A DNA stretch of 64,000 bases from Sphagnum compactum (Eukaryota; Bryophyta; Sphagnopsida; Sphagnales): NCBI GenBank assembly GCA_965153455.1, contig OZ234495.1, positions 6,448,001-6,512,000 on the forward strand. The letters are read 5' to 3'. Below the pieces are notes generated by a model that had not been told where the DNA came from, searched no databases, and saw only the letters and a program-made list of their open reading frames with translations. Each line of letters starts with the position of its first letter. Position 1 is the stretch's first letter. Positions 50,119 to 63,965 of the stretch are shown here, in pieces. The translations under genes were made by a program, and so were the position numbers.

Positions 50119-51009
50119 ACTAATGAATATGTATCCTTATTAAGTTATAAGTAGTTGTTTTATAATCATAACATAGTTGAACACTAGTATTTTAATAGTG
50201 GTGCACTAGTGGCCATACTAATTGTATCAATGGGAATCATAATTGAAAACTAGTTGCAAATGTATCCCATAATGGCTGGTGAAAATGTGGACATGTGGCA
50301 TAATCACATGTATGTACATTGTACATTAGTTGCAACATAATTGTTGTTTTAATGACACATTTATAATAGTTCTAAAGTAGTTGCCACATGTAATTACGAT
50401 GCAACTCCTAAAAAAATCAAACATGGTTGACTACATTTGTATGTACGATGTGTATAAATTATCGTATAGAAGACCCATTTTCAACTCACTTGCAATTTTA
50501 ATACAATTAATTGATTTTGACGTGACAATTTATTTATCAATACATTGTATTTCTCAGGGGATAGTTACATAGTAATCACAATATCCAAGGGATAGTTGCA
50601 TAATAGTTGTATATGAGTTGTTTTTTGAGTTTTAGTTGCAAGGTAATGTGATTTTGCAAATGCGACTTCTCATAGTGTAGGTTCGTAATTAATTATTAAT
50701 GTATTTATATTAATTATTTAACTATTAAAGAATTCATTATTAATGATTTAACTATTAGTGAATTTGATTAACTATTGGTGAAGTCAATTAGCTATTAATG
50801 AATTCACCTATCTGTAGCAATTGGTCCTAGTTTATTAAGGGGTTACCCTCTTTCATCATGGTAAATTTGTCCAATTTCATTCAAAATTTAATGAAATATA
50901 GAGTGAACTTGGACGCATATTGGTGTAATGATGACTATAGTCATACAAATGATTATTTGATTATATAATAATGACTACATGATTAGTAATCAATTTTTAA
51001 AGTGTGACA
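50119..51009. other. AT-rich DNA with a short degenerate repeat
   Basis: 50690-50815 repeats TTAACTATT(A/G)(A/G)TGAA.TC about five times at roughly 20-30 bp spacing. The rest shows nothing recognisable. Confidence 0.45.
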
Positions 51010-51160
51010 CGTGTCATAATTTAAGTTAGCCTACTTACACTATCATATGTAGGCCTAAATTAACCTAGGCTACCCTAAAATAACATAGGCTTTCTATGTA
51101 GCCTAAACCCCTAGGTTATAGGTTAGCCTATGTTAGCCTAAGTTGACCTACATGAGTGCT
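51010..51160. repeat. CCTAGG/TAGCCTA repeat block
   Basis: TTAGCCTAC, TAGGCCTAA, AACCTAGGC, CCCCTAGG and TTAGCCTA follow one another, on both strands. It is the same family as the 1.1-2.8 kb blocks. Confidence 0.6.
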
Positions 51161-54100
51161 TATTAGAAGAATTAATTTTTAACGTGAGCTACAAAGTAAC
51201 AAAAATGCTTTCTTGAAGGAATGACAAGGATTAACAAGAACTCATTCCACATGTGATGATTAAAAGGTGTTAATATGAAAAACAAAACATCAAAGGGTTC
51301 CAATGTGAAATTATCAAGATGGAATTGTCATTCAAAGGACAACCAGTAATGGAATCTAAAGCTACTCTCCCTAAACTAAACTAGGTCCAATGTAACTCAT
51401 CATTGGAATTACGTAATCTACACAAATTTAAATTCAATTTTATTACTAAATTTTCAATGATCGGTGATTTTTAACCATGTTAATTTCAAGCATGCCTTTC
51501 AACACAACTTTGTAATCCTAAATTATAAACTTTTTTTTGGAATAATAAAAGTTAATAATTTTCAAACTTGGTAGAAAACTTTATGTTGTGTGTTGTAAGC
51601 TCCATGATTGGAAATTGCAAAGTTTCGTGGATCTATAGTCAAGGTAATCCTTTGCCTTTGCCTTGTGGTACTTTCCTTTAAAATTTCTAGATTTTGACAT
51701 TTTTGTATGATTTGGTTTCTCATCGAGTTCATCCAATGAACATGTACTTTCATGGAAGGCGACATGTTTGTTGTACAAAATGTTTGAAATCAATTGTATC
51801 ATTTTATGCCTTTTTAATTTCTTTTTTAAAAATTATAGTTTAAACAATTGATATAATTAGTTTACAAGACTCAAAATGACATTTACATAGTATCCAAATT
51901 ATTTTAAAATATTTTTATTAATTTAACAAAACATCATTTTATTTATTGGCATACTAGGCGTATCACAATCAGGGTACCACTTTTTGACCACAAGACTCAA
52001 GGACTTTGTTTTTGTTATTTTCCAAATATAAAACTAAATGGAATAAGTTTAAGTGAGAGATATTGGATAATTCAAATTATGATCAATTTCATGGTGGTGG
52101 TGATTTTTCACATGTGTATGTGATTATGCATAAATATTTTGATAAAAAACCAAAAATGCAAAAATTAAGTACATTAGTTTTTATATACAACTTAACATGT
52201 TTTCTTGCGTGGAAATTTCCTGCACATTTTGCCAACACTTGGGGCCACAAATCCTAAATTTAATGAATTAAAAAAACCAACCAAATGGAAAAAAATAAAT
52301 AAAAAAATAAATCATTTTCTAGCTTGTTGCCCTTTTATAATGGATTCTATCACCTTCAAAATTCTTATATTGTATATTATTTAATCAAATGCATTATATG
52401 AACATTGCCAAACATGGATGTATGCATTACTTATCCATGAAATAAAATTGAAATCAATTGCATTGTTTAATACTTTTTTTTATTCCTTTAAAATGAAAAT
52501 TACAATTAAAACAAATATTCAAATTACTTAAAAAGACTCAAAAGGACATTTATATTATATCCAAAAAAAATTAGATTTTTTTAATAGATTAGCATGACAT
52601 CATTCTATTTATAGTCATATACCAATCCCCTATAATCATGAAATAATAAACATAATAAAAATCCAAAATAGTTTTTTTGTTGTCCTTTTGCTATTAGACC
52701 ATCCTTTTGGGTACCTTGATTGTGAATATGCCCTACAACAATCCATTACAACTATAATAATGTAAGATTAAAAAAATCTAAAATTGTCCTTTGAAGTCTT
52801 TAAAAACTTAAACACTCCTTTTTGGTACCCCAATCATGAATGGATTCATATGAATTCCCAAATTTTAATCAATTATAAAAATTTAATAAAAATAAATATG
52901 CCATATCTATTCTTTGCATTATTTATTCAAAGGAAATTATTCACTCGTACCATTGGAACTAATTCAAATTGTGCACCAAATTTGCCATTATGAAATTCCT
53001 TGAACAAATTAGTACAAATTTGCCAAATTATTGTATTTTTTATCTTCATTTATTTTTTCTTTGTAACATTTTCTACATCATGTTTTATGTTTGGAATGTC
53101 ATTTACACAATTAATTATCGTCCCTAATTTGCCAATTTACTTGTACACAATATTAAATATTTGAATTGCCTTACTTATTAACCTTTTATATGTGTAGGGA
53201 AAAATTATAATTTGCAAAGTATAAAAAATCATCATGAATAAACATTTCGAAATCACAATATGCAAAAAAGAAATTCATTAAGAATGTTTTTGCAATCGCA
53301 CCTTATAAAAATGAAATCATTGGGAGGATTCATGTAAGTTAACAACTTGGGCTCCACATTGTTGTGCACTACCACTGAAAATCAACTAACGAAAAATATA
53401 AATTGATTTTGTGGAATTAAACTAAGTTCAAACAAAAATATCAAATGACATTACATGCAACTTATTCTTAAATTTAATTAAATTCAATTGGATTTAGATT
53501 CAATTGAAGAAAAATGGGATGCAAATTGGTGCAAAAGGTATTGAAAATACTTGTCATTTGAACAATTGCAATAAGTCAATGACAATTAATATAATTTTAA
53601 AAATATTTTCTAAACCAATTTTGATGAATGATCATCATTGGAATTTGACATAGCAACATAACTTAGGTTTTTTTTTAATATTACAAACTACTAATGATAA
53701 TCAATTGATGGAAAAAGTAAATTGATTTTGTGAAAATTAAGTTCCATTTGAATGAAAATATTGTTCGTGACATTGCATGCATCTTGAATTGAATTTCAAT
53801 TCAAATTCAATTGAAGAGATTGAGATGCAAATCTCTACAATCTCAAAAATTATGTTTGGTTGTCTATTTGTGTTATGTGTATACTTTTCAATTTCATGCG
53901 TCTTTTTGCATCTCTCTAAAAGTTGTAAAAACTTTTATGCAATTTAAGTTTTGGTCTTATTCTCTCTTGGATTTCAAACTTTCATTTGCTCTAGATTATC
54001 CAAAGTCTATGATTTCAAGTTTTGTATATTTGCGCGCCCTAATTTCTTAAAAGACACATTTAGACTAAATTACAAGTCAAACGATGCACTGTTTGATTTT

Positions 54101-54180
54101 CATTTTTTTCAAAATATCCTTGAATTTTTTAAGACTGTAACAAAAAAATTGGTTTTGAAATAGAAATAGTTAAAGTAGTT
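51161..54180. other. AT-rich DNA; inverted relative of the 45.4-kb repeat at 53.4-53.8 kb
   Basis: No gene recognised. Two neighbouring, diverged copies of an AATTCAATTG-containing repeat occur around 53,390-53,560 and 53,690-53,830. They share AAATTGATTTTGTG, AATTAA.(C/T).AAGTTC, GACATT.CATGCA and CAATTGAAGA. Confidence 0.45.
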
Positions 54181-54199
54181 GTTCAGAAGATCTTGTTTT

Positions 54200-54423
54200 T
54201 TTAGAATGACTAAACCCTAATCTTTGTAGAAGATTCAAAGGTTTCTTTTTCTTCCCTTCTAACAATAAACCATCGCTTGGACACCTTTCTTCTCTCATCA
54301 TCACGATCATCAATTGCTTCTCTCTAAATCTCTGGTGCCATTGGAATGTTACTAAATTGCATAAGGCTTGAAAGTTGAAAAGGAAGAAGAAGAAGATGAC
54401 GAAGATTATCCAGTTTCGGGGAG
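54200..54423 (+). promoter_or_regulatory. Promoter-like segment with telo-box and candidate first exon
   Basis: A telo-box (AAACCCTAA, about 54212-54220) is followed by a long pyrimidine-rich leader (TTTCTTTTTCTTCCCTTC, TTTCTTCTCTCATCATC). This combination is typical of plant promoters and leaders. A GAAGAAGAAG tract and an ATG at 54396 then open MTKIIQFRG, running into a GAG/GTATCT donor-like site at 54423. No following exon could be matched with confidence and no family recognised. It may be the start of an unidentified gene, a non-coding transcript or a coincidence. Confidence 0.3.
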
Positions 54424-57400
54424 GTATCTAGGCAAGTTTGTTGTGCTTCATGTGGGACTTGTGTAGGGCAATAGCAATCACAGTTGTTCCTTGTGCACAT
54501 CACAATCACATCCCAGCAGGAGTTCATTAAGACTGAAGTATTCTTCAAATAAATTTGCTTTATTTTAGCAAAACTTAGAGGTATGTTATGGGTGTATGCG
54601 AGAAATTTTCTTGTGAGCAGAAAGCCCCCTTTAAAGCCCATTCTTCTGGATTTTGGCCTCATTAAGAACCTATCATTTTCCCAAAAAAAAGCATTTGCGA
54701 AAATGTTTCTTGCCTACGCAGAGGTATCTAGACTTATTTTCTTGAATATTTAGTAATGTGAATTTTTTCACCTAAGCTGATTGAAATGATATTTTAGTGG
54801 GTTGGTAATGTTGGTTTAATTTTTTTTGTGCAAGGTGATTATGCTGCACTTTTTGTCATCATTTGCTAAATTAGGGTTGAAGCTTCAAATGGACATGCCA
54901 AAGGATGATATGGTGATTATGAATTTCTTCTTTTGACATTCCATTCCAAGGAAGGAGTCCCGGGTATGTTTGTCTTTTTAAAATTTTGTCTAGAGTAGGT
55001 AACATGAGGTTCCTTATATTTTCATGTCTATGACAAGGTTCCTTGATAGAATGTCATTTGTAAATTTCCCTTTGACCCATCAACCACTTGAAAACTAGGA
55101 GCTAAGATGCCCACGATCTGGTGTTACAATGAAGTATAGAGATTGTTGGTCTCACTTCTGGCAAATATTAAAACAAAATTTCAATGAAACATGAATAAAA
55201 TGTTGCAAAAATGAAAAAGACTTTTGGATTAAGAGACATCAACTTTCTTCAACTTTATTGTTTTTCTTAAGTTAGGACTACTCCAGAAAACAAACATATA
55301 CATCTCAACAAATCTCATTCATGGTTCATTTGCATATGAGCACATGGAGATATGAGTTTGGAGAAAATGTGTGAAATTAACCAATTTTTTGGTGCTTGCA
55401 TTTTGTAAGGTCCTTAAGACTTGGCCAAGGTTTATTGTCCCATAAACAATTAATTGTCTGATACAAACCTTTGGCTACATAATCAAATGTATTTTGGTCA
55501 CTTTTCTTGGTTTATGATTAAAGGAGGCCTATAAGATTCCATAACTTGGTCACAATTAATCTAATAACTTCAAGGATGAGTGGGCTTCTTGTTTTGGTTC
55601 GTGAATCTAGGTTGTAGGAAGACATGGATAAGTGGAGTGAAGAAAGAAATGAATGCAAGAAACGGTTTCAAGATAAGCAAAAAGAGGAAGATAATGGGTC
55701 AAGTCTTCATAGGAATCCAATGTGCTATTCAATCCACACTTTACTTTTTAGTTGTATGATGACCTTCACATGTTTGTTGAGCTGCATTTTGTTATCCTCT
55801 AAAGTTTTTATCTCAAAGTTTTATTTCTTTTTGCTTTCTCTTTTCTTTCTATTTTCTTGTTTTGGGTTTTATTTGTCTAGCGTTTTTCCCTTTCTACAAT
55901 CCTCTTTCTTCTTGGGGTCTCTTGGTCTTCTTTATCTCTTAAAGGTTTTGTTGAGTTAGCCAACATCATGGCTGAATTTTCCTTTTACTGCTTGTCTTGT
56001 GATAGAAACTTAATTTGATGGTTAATGTTTGACTCGTTGCTAGGAATTGAGAAGTCAATGGGGTTGTTATGGTAGTTGGTCATTACCATACATGTTGTTG
56101 TTGAAGGTTTGGGAACATGCACATGACTATTGTTGTTGTTCAAATTGCTCTTGTTGTTGTTCATTCTATCTCATGGTCTTGTTTTCACTTTTCTTTAGGG
56201 AGGGGTTTCTTTTTCATGTTTGACAATTGTTGCCAGTTTGCTATCCAATTTGAAATATTCATAGCTTTGGGTGAAAACACACTCAAAGGGGGGCCAAAAA
56301 TGTTGTCACATTGGATTGTTTTCTAGGGGTGTCCATGTTTGAAATTCAACCATGGTAATATTGGAACATATTTTTCCAATTGTTTTTGCATAATATGGTA
56401 GATTATAACACAAAGAATTCAATTGCAAAGAAAATTCCTTTTTCCAACTTATATTGTGAGGTTCCAAAGTATATTTGTGGCAAAAAAATGTACGTCACTA
56501 TGTATAAAAAAATGCAAATATACTCAAAAAATGATTGAAATGATTTTAAGTCTTTATGAAATTTGTAATATCTATTAAACATTGTGATTCCATATGATTG
56601 GAATAAGTTTGTGAGCCATGTGAAAGTTTGATAATTATCATATCACAAATGGGTGTTTTGGGGGGTTATGACCATAAATATGTGGTAAATTAACATTTTG
56701 ACAAACTATCACTTTCAAATGGAAGATGACAAGATATGTGAGGTGGGTAATTTTTTAAAACTTCATTTCAAACATTTTTTGGTTGACTAATTCAAACCCA
56801 AACCTAGTGTAGTCCAAAAATAGAAATAGGCTCTATCATATTGTATATACCATAAATATACTCAATATTCCTTGAATTTAAGCTTTTGTAATTTATTTCT
56901 TTTTTTCAAATAATATTAGATATCATTATCTTTGTGAAATCAAAATATCAAGCCCAAACACCAAAAGTGAGACCCAAAATGAAATGCAATACGTTTTGCA
57001 GAAATATACTTTACATACATGTCATGAAAGTGCCCAAAGTGGGCCCCTCGTAGCGTGCTTTCACCCCTTTGTCAACTCTTTTCAAGTTGACTTAAATTGT
57101 TTTCATGAAAATATTTGGTGAATTTAATTGCAATAAGAGAGTAGAGCTTAAATATTTGTGTAAGGCATTCATGGACCATACTTTGCATACCCACCATGAA
57201 TTCTTCAATCCAAATCAATACATCAAGACCTAATTAGTATTCTTTTCAAGAGATACTGCCATGTTTGAGTATGTTATGTTACAATGTTGGCTGTAATATA
57301 TCAGAAAGTTGAAATGGAAATTTACCACTATAGGTTGGTATAGGTTTAGTCATGCCAAAAAAAACAGAAATCTGATAATAGGGGACTACTTTTTGTTCAT

Positions 57401-60400
57401 GTTTTCTCCTTATTAATAGAACTTCCTTTAGTTGATTTGATTGAAGTTACTCGCTAGAAACTGCTCCTTAAAGTCCCGTGTGAGCACAAAACATCTATAT
57501 CACTACAACTCCTTGTGTTTATGACATTACGGGGCCTTTGTCTCGTACATTTTGCTAACATATATTGCCATTACAAATTTGGAACTATTTTGTGTTGTAT
57601 TGTGATGAATAAGTGGATGGATTTCCTGGAGATATTGTGTTCTTCATTCGAGTTTTGGATATATTACACGGTTAGTGGTTCATTATTATTGGTTCAAGGT
57701 TTATGCTCATGGCCACAATTGATTTTCACATAAAAATATATCTAGTGTTTTTCAATATAATGGATGTATATCACAATTACATTGGTCCTTTTTCTTTAAC
57801 CAACAAGGTGCTCTTCCTTTCGAAAATGCTTACAGGTTTATCATCTTTGCTTGGTGCTCGGATTGTGTATCTTGAGGTTATGTGTCCTTTTGCAGAAATG
57901 ACTTTATATAGGTATGTCTTTTTCAACTTGGGGAAGGGCTAGGTGTTATGCATAGTAAGGACTGAATAACAACTAGGATAGTAATTCATCTTGCAAGAAG
58001 ATTGTGGTTTTCTTTGCACCCAAACAAGCAAGGTGGATTGCTTGGTACATGTAGCATGTTGATTAGTTTTTAATTTGATTTGAGGGACAAGATCAACTGT
58101 AAATGGTGCATTCAATTTGTGTCCTTGGACATGTTAAATTAAAGAGTGATTTGTAATAGTGGTCTCACTTTTGCACAAAAAGGATGTCCACTTAGATTCC
58201 TTGAGGATTTTTTGGTTTTTTGCCCTAATAAGACTTCTTGTTCATGGTACAATTTTTCGTTGATTAATTAAGTCATAGGACTTTTTTTGCAATGAACCTT
58301 TTTTTATTGGACCTTTGCCCAATTTTTATAAAATTTTAACTTTTTCAAAATAGAAGTTTGGGCCCCCAAAGATAAAATTGTAAATTTTTTTCCCTTTGGT
58401 TTGCTTGTGGGTTATAAGAGTACAACTTGGGGCAAATGATATAGGCATAAATGTGGTGTTATGTTGAACCTCTTGAAGAACACATTGGAACCCCCTCAAC
58501 TCTCCAACTGAGACAAAATTACAAGAACTTTTAATGGAGTTGGGGCGCATACAACAAGTGTTTGGGGTTCATGTGTGGTTTAGTGTTTTCTTCCAAATAG
58601 ATTTGCCTCATAAAATATGGGTAAAGATGGTCACCCTCAAAAGATATTGTTTTGCTTTTATGATGTGTAATGATTAACAATTATTGGAAATGTTTAGAAA
58701 ATTGTCTGCTTGAATAAATCCACACACCCATTACATTCCAGTTGGAGTAAAGGGTTAAGGATGTATGTTATGAGGTTTAAGCTGCATAATTTCTAACAAG
58801 AATATGTGTGCAGGTGTGTGCATACAAGAATGGGGAGGTAGTGATGGACACAATAGGAAATGTTTTAGGAAAATTTGATCCTTGGCCCATGTAGCTAGAC
58901 AACCTTTTTCTCATGTTTTTCTATACCAAAAGGTGTCACTACAAGCCTACTTCACTGGCTTATTGATCAAGGGTACAAAAGTCTTTTTATGGCATTTTTT
59001 GAAAATTAATATGAACTCAAGTTTGCTTAACCTTTCACAAAAACATGCATGTTCCATCCAAAAAATGGTCGTTACAACAAAACAAAAGGTGTTGTAGTAG
59101 AGGAATCCTATGTTAAATAAATTTATCATTGTGTATGTCATGATTAGTAATGATTGATGTACTAAAGTTTTTGTTTTGTCTTATGCCTTAGAGACCTTTT
59201 CTGGTTGTGTGGCATTGTAGTAAATAGAAAAGGACTAATGATGTGAATGGTCTTTTTATAGGAAAATAAGCTTAAGCGAGAAGGTGTCTACTTACTAGTT
59301 AAAATTTGCTTGTAATGGGAAAGAAAATATCACTGCATGTAAATAAAGTCATTACTTTCAATTAGGAAATTCTTGAATTGACATTAAATAACCTTTGATT
59401 AATCCAGAGTTTTTTCCCTCAGTCATGAGGTTCTAGTCTCTTTTCATTTTAATTTTTTTGTATGTGTGAGGAGGAATATTGAAATATTGTTGGAGGAAGA
59501 TAAAAACCAAAGGAGGGATTTTTTTTTGGTTTTTGCAAAATAACAGAGGCAAATACATCTTCTTTCTTCCTTTCCATTATTGCGAAACATGTTTTTAGGA
59601 AAAAAAAAAGAAGGATAAAGTAAAAAGTTAGAGAGATTTATTGATGTGCAAGAGAAAGATTGTAGTGATTTGTAATGTTGAACACATTATGAAAAGGAAA
59701 TGTTGAGAGATTACTAGATTCTACAAAATTCCATTTGCATTGTGGCAACAATGACTTGTTTTGGTATGTCATGTTTTACCATCATTTTTCAATTTTGCAT
59801 CATGTTTTGCATTTAAATTGTTCATCAATTTAGCAATGTCCCCTTTTTAAAAATCATTTATTCGCATTTTCTTCAAATACAAAATTTGTTTTCATCTCCA
59901 CTTTTTCTTATAAACAATTGTGTCAATATTCTCCCTATTATGAACAATCCCATGACACTACAAATGGAATTATATGATGTAAAATTACCTAGCTTCTAGA
60001 TTGCCTAGTCACAAAATTGGTAATTTCTTTCATTACATTTTTTTGTAATAATGATTTTGCAAGTGTTTTTTTCACAAGATCAGTTATAAATGTTATTGCA
60101 AGTAAATTTTTATTGGTTTAATTAGGGTTTCATTGAGTGTGTAGAGTTAAGATAATATTATTTTGTCACCTCTCAAAGGAGCCACATTGTAAATTGGTAA
60201 TTTATTCTATTTTGGTTGAGTTCATATTGGAAAAAACCAACATCCCAAAAAACCAAATTTGTATTTGCATTTGACCTTAAAATCAAATATCTTGAAATAT
60301 ACGATGTTTATTTTCTACAATGACTACCATTATGGTTTTATTCCAAATCAATTGGATGTCAAAACAACTAATCATTGTTCTTTTTTAAAAATGAATTGAA

Positions 60401-60813
60401 AAATATGATTTTGACTTATACAAATCAAAGGAATTTTCAAGGAAAAAATGATCCAAATTTGCTAGATTTGGAAGAAACAAAATCCAAAACACTAAATTTT
60501 TATTATAAACTTTAATAGGTAGCCAAAATTATGGAAGAATTATAGTCTTTTATGTTTTCATATCTAATATGTAACTAAATTTGGCTAAATCATCTTATGG
60601 ATGATCACCACTTTAACTACATCACAAAACTAAAAAAAAACCCTTGTAACCAATCTAGTGCACGTCAAACTAATGGTTTAATAAAGGATAAGCAATGTGT
60701 AATAAAGTGGGGATTGATGTTTGGTAAGACTTTTCGGTGAGTTGGGTGTGAACAATTGCCCGATAACAAAATCTATATTTGTCATATCTTAATACCTAGC
60801 TAGCAATTCAAAC
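54424..60813. other. Region without recognisable gene
   Basis: Slightly less AT-rich than the flanks between 54.4 and 58.9 kb. A frame at 55624-55959 begins with a charged stretch followed by hydrophobic runs, but no family was recognised. Frames at 57515-57942 likewise. If the 54.2-kb promoter-like segment is real, its exons would lie here. Confidence 0.35.
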
Positions 60814-61089
60814 TTGGGTGATGATTATGATGAAAAATGTGGACTTTGCATTACATGTTTAAGCATAGGTTTGTTTTGTTGTTGTTGGAATCACAATCCC
60901 TTGTTTCTAACAATTTCATGGCCTTTGGTTGAAATCATCCAAGCTTTGGAAAAAAAAACATCTACAATCTATGATGCATTCAATTTGCTAATTGAGGTAT
61001 GGGTCTGTTTTTGGCAAGTTAAAAAGTTAAAAATTGCTAGTATGGTTCTTTATTCCAATAGCAAGCTAGGAAAGGAAAATGGAGGTTAG
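60814..61089 (+). pseudogene. Possible transposase (hAT-type) fragment
   Basis: A 92-codon frame whose middle (ISWPLVEIIQALEKKTSTIY) recalls the segment of hAT/DUF659-type transposases where a hydrophobic PLV.II..LE motif precedes a (Y)DAF/LLIEV helix. The first codon of the frame is TTG and the N-terminal part is cysteine-rich and unlike the family. No terminal repeats or zinc-finger or dimerisation domains were found nearby. At best a small relic. Confidence 0.2.
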
Positions 61090-62109
61090 ATAAGTTATTG
61101 CATGTAATCAAGTTTGTTTTTTGAAGTGATTATTTGGGATGGTGTTATGTGGAAATGAATATGAAGATTGATTTATAGTGGACAAGTCATTTTTGCAAGG
61201 TAAAAGGCCCAATTCTAAATGAATGAAAATTCCTTCTTTTGTATTGTACTTCTGTTTTTTATTAACAATATACGAAGGTGTCAACCACTTCCAAACACAT
61301 GATTTTTTAAACATTGTAATGAGGAAAAAATTATGTAGGTTATGACAAGATTATTAAATATGAGTTTGTTTTCATTGATCTTCTTTTGAGTCTAATAAGG
61401 AGCAAAGGTCAATTGCTCATAGGAGGGGAAGGAACAACACATGGTGATGGCCTTAGCGCCACCTCTTCCTAATAGAGTCTATAATTCCAAAGTTCCTTTG
61501 AGCAAAATGTAAAAACATTCATAATGCGGTTAAGAAAATAACTTAATCTACCACCCCATACTCTAATGATGTTGCAATGGATTGGAAGAGACACATGTGA
61601 GCCTTGAATAGTTTGTTAATCATAATCAACAAATGTTGGACACTTATTTTTGTGTTATGTACGTGTTTTAATGTATGTGTTTTATTCAAATTAGATGTCA
61701 TGCTTTTAGAAGGCTCTATTGTATTTACATTCAAAACAAATGAAGTATAAACAACTTTTAAAATATTCCTTGTGTTTTGTCTTTTTTTTTTTTGTGAAAA
61801 TCAAAGATACCAATGTAGCTTGTGCCATTTGCCCAAGCATGAACACATTTTTTATTTTCCACATTCTCATAATTGATTTTATAAAAAAAACCAGCAATGT
61901 GAACATGTTGAAGGTGCAACTGATTTTTCCTTCCAAACCCAAATTTTGCAATTTGTTTGAATTTATAGCAAAAACTCCACTCAAAAATAATACCTTCCAC
62001 ATCAAAGTTCTAAAAATTGTGAACTAAACTCTATTTTATCTGACTTGCCAAAGGCTTTCCAACAACACCAAGAATGTCCCCAAATTCCAACACAATTTTT
62101 AGTTTTGAT
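61090..62109. other. AT-rich DNA without recognisable gene
   Basis: Overlapping open frames on both strands at 61706-62027 mirror each other and show no domain. Nothing else was seen. Confidence 0.45.
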
Positions 62110-62285
62110 TTTTTTTTTCATAAAAATGTTCAATAATCAATAGCATCCACCTTGTAGCTTCAAATAGTTTCAAACCAAATTGGTGCACCCTTGCTCATTG
62201 AATGCTTTCCAAAGATACCAAGAACATGGCATGAAGCGCAATAGTTTGGGAGATCTTAATGTGACAAAACAAAACAAACTACCTT
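62110..62285 (+). repeat. Short dispersed repeat, second copy of the 40.53-40.67 kb sequence
   Basis: Both copies run through CAATA(A/-)(T/C)(C/T)..TA.CACC.T(G/-)(T/A)(A/G), AAAC(C/A)AT, TT(C/G)(A/G)CCC, CT(C/A)A(C/T)TAATG-like wording, CTTTCCAA.GATACCAAGA, GGCA, and TTGGGA(A/G)AT. They end in AAACAAAC.-type A-rich tails. A third, weaker match (GGCTTTCCAACAACACCAAG) lies at 62052-62071. Confidence 0.5.
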
Positions 62286-63689
62286 ACTTCATAGATAGTT
62301 GTTATAGAAAAAAGATTTGACAACAATTCTTGGATGATGTTATAATAGTTGTCTACACCTTAGAAATCAATTTTGACAAGTCATGGTGTGTGGCTTTGCA
62401 CTTACATTGTCCCCAACCTAATCTAAGTTGTAGATCTTGGTGTTATAAAGACTAGATTCATTATGTGAATAGAAGAAAAAAAATACCAAATGATAACTCA
62501 CCACCACTTCATGAGTTTTGAAAAAATTAGGCATAAAATTAAAAGACAAATAAACAAAGAAAACATGATAGAAAAGAGGTATATATTGACCTATTGCATA
62601 CACATAACATTACATGCACAAAGGAAAAAAAGAAAGAAAACTATATAGATATATATATAATGTTTTTTTAAATGGCATTTTTGGGTGACATGTGCAAATT
62701 AATACTTGACTGGTGATTTGTCCAAATTCTTCCCCAAAATCGAGAACAAGTGGTATGTCACATTTATTTTTTCATTTGTTTAAGAATGAAGCTTATTCAC
62801 ATTATGGGTTTAGGGGTTGGATTTCAAATAGAAAAATAGTCACAACCTTATTATCATTGTTTGGTGAAAGTATGGTGAATTGGGATTCAAATGATAGATG
62901 AAAATCCATAGATCCTTATCATAACCCATTTTTTTCCACTCTCTAACTTGCACTATGTAATTTCTTTTTAATTCTTTCATTTGAAAAGTTCCTATAAGAA
63001 TGGATTGGGTTACAATATCATGTGATAAGGTCAAATAATACAATCTTAATGGTATGGATGAACACTAATTGTGATGATCGAAATGCAAATGCAATGTATT
63101 ACCACCATTTCCCATATCACTATACATGGTATAAAACAAGAAAAGTATGGACAATACCTAAACCTCTCACATTCATTTCCATGTTGTTCATAGCTTCAAA
63201 TTTGTCTTTTTGCCATCTTAGCTTGTGAAAATCATGAGCACCCCAACTAATCTATATAATAGATTTTTTGTTGTTTGCTTATTTGTGTTGACCATACCTA
63301 CTTCTTCCATGCCTACCTATCTCACTCCTTTCCCCTACTCACCTACATGGACATTCAAAAGGTACATGTTAACATGTGCCTTTTCATGTCCATGTTATCT
63401 ATATAAAAATCAAACTTGAAATTGACATAAATGATGATGATCATATGATGGGAAAAAGAAGGAAAAGGGTGGGGGCGGAGATGGATTTTGTTCAATTTGG
63501 ACTTCTTGCCCACTAAGCAAGGGCATTAGAGATTACACATCTCTATAATAAAGACAATTGTATGTGCCATTCATACTAACCTATTTTGAGCCTCACTAAT
63601 TAATACCTACCCACTAATATAAACAAGAAAGGGCACGTAGCAATGTCCATGGTGTCTATACTATGAAATTTTTGAATTATGTTTGTGTT
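62286..63689. other. AT-rich DNA without recognisable gene
   Basis: No exon, RNA gene or ordered repeat was recognised. Open frames of 60-68 codons (62418-62603, 62713-63419) have no known domain. Confidence 0.45.
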
Positions 63690-63965
63690 TTTTTACATGA
63701 GAATTGAAACAACAATTCAATATGGTCACAAAGAATTGAAACTTGATCAAATTCAATAAGAAATTGAAACAATGATTCAATATATGATCACAAGGAATTG
63801 AATCAACATGATCGTGAAATTTGAAATAGCGATTCAATATGGGAATTGAAACAACAATTCAATAAGAAATTGAAACATCAATTCGATATGATCATGAGAA
63901 ATTAAACAAGTTTATATGATTATGAGAAAAAAATTGAAACAACGACCAAAAAACAATTTGAATAT
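63690..63965. repeat. Tandem repeat of GAAATTGAAAC-AATTCAATATG units
   Basis: About eight diverged units of 28-45 bp, each of the form (G/A)AATTGAAACAACAATTCAATA(T/A)G followed by (A)TCACAAG or AAGA. Each unit contains a small inverted repeat (GAATTG/CAATTC). Units near 63705, 63735, 63765, 63797, 63825, 63842, 63868 and 63935. Confidence 0.65.
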
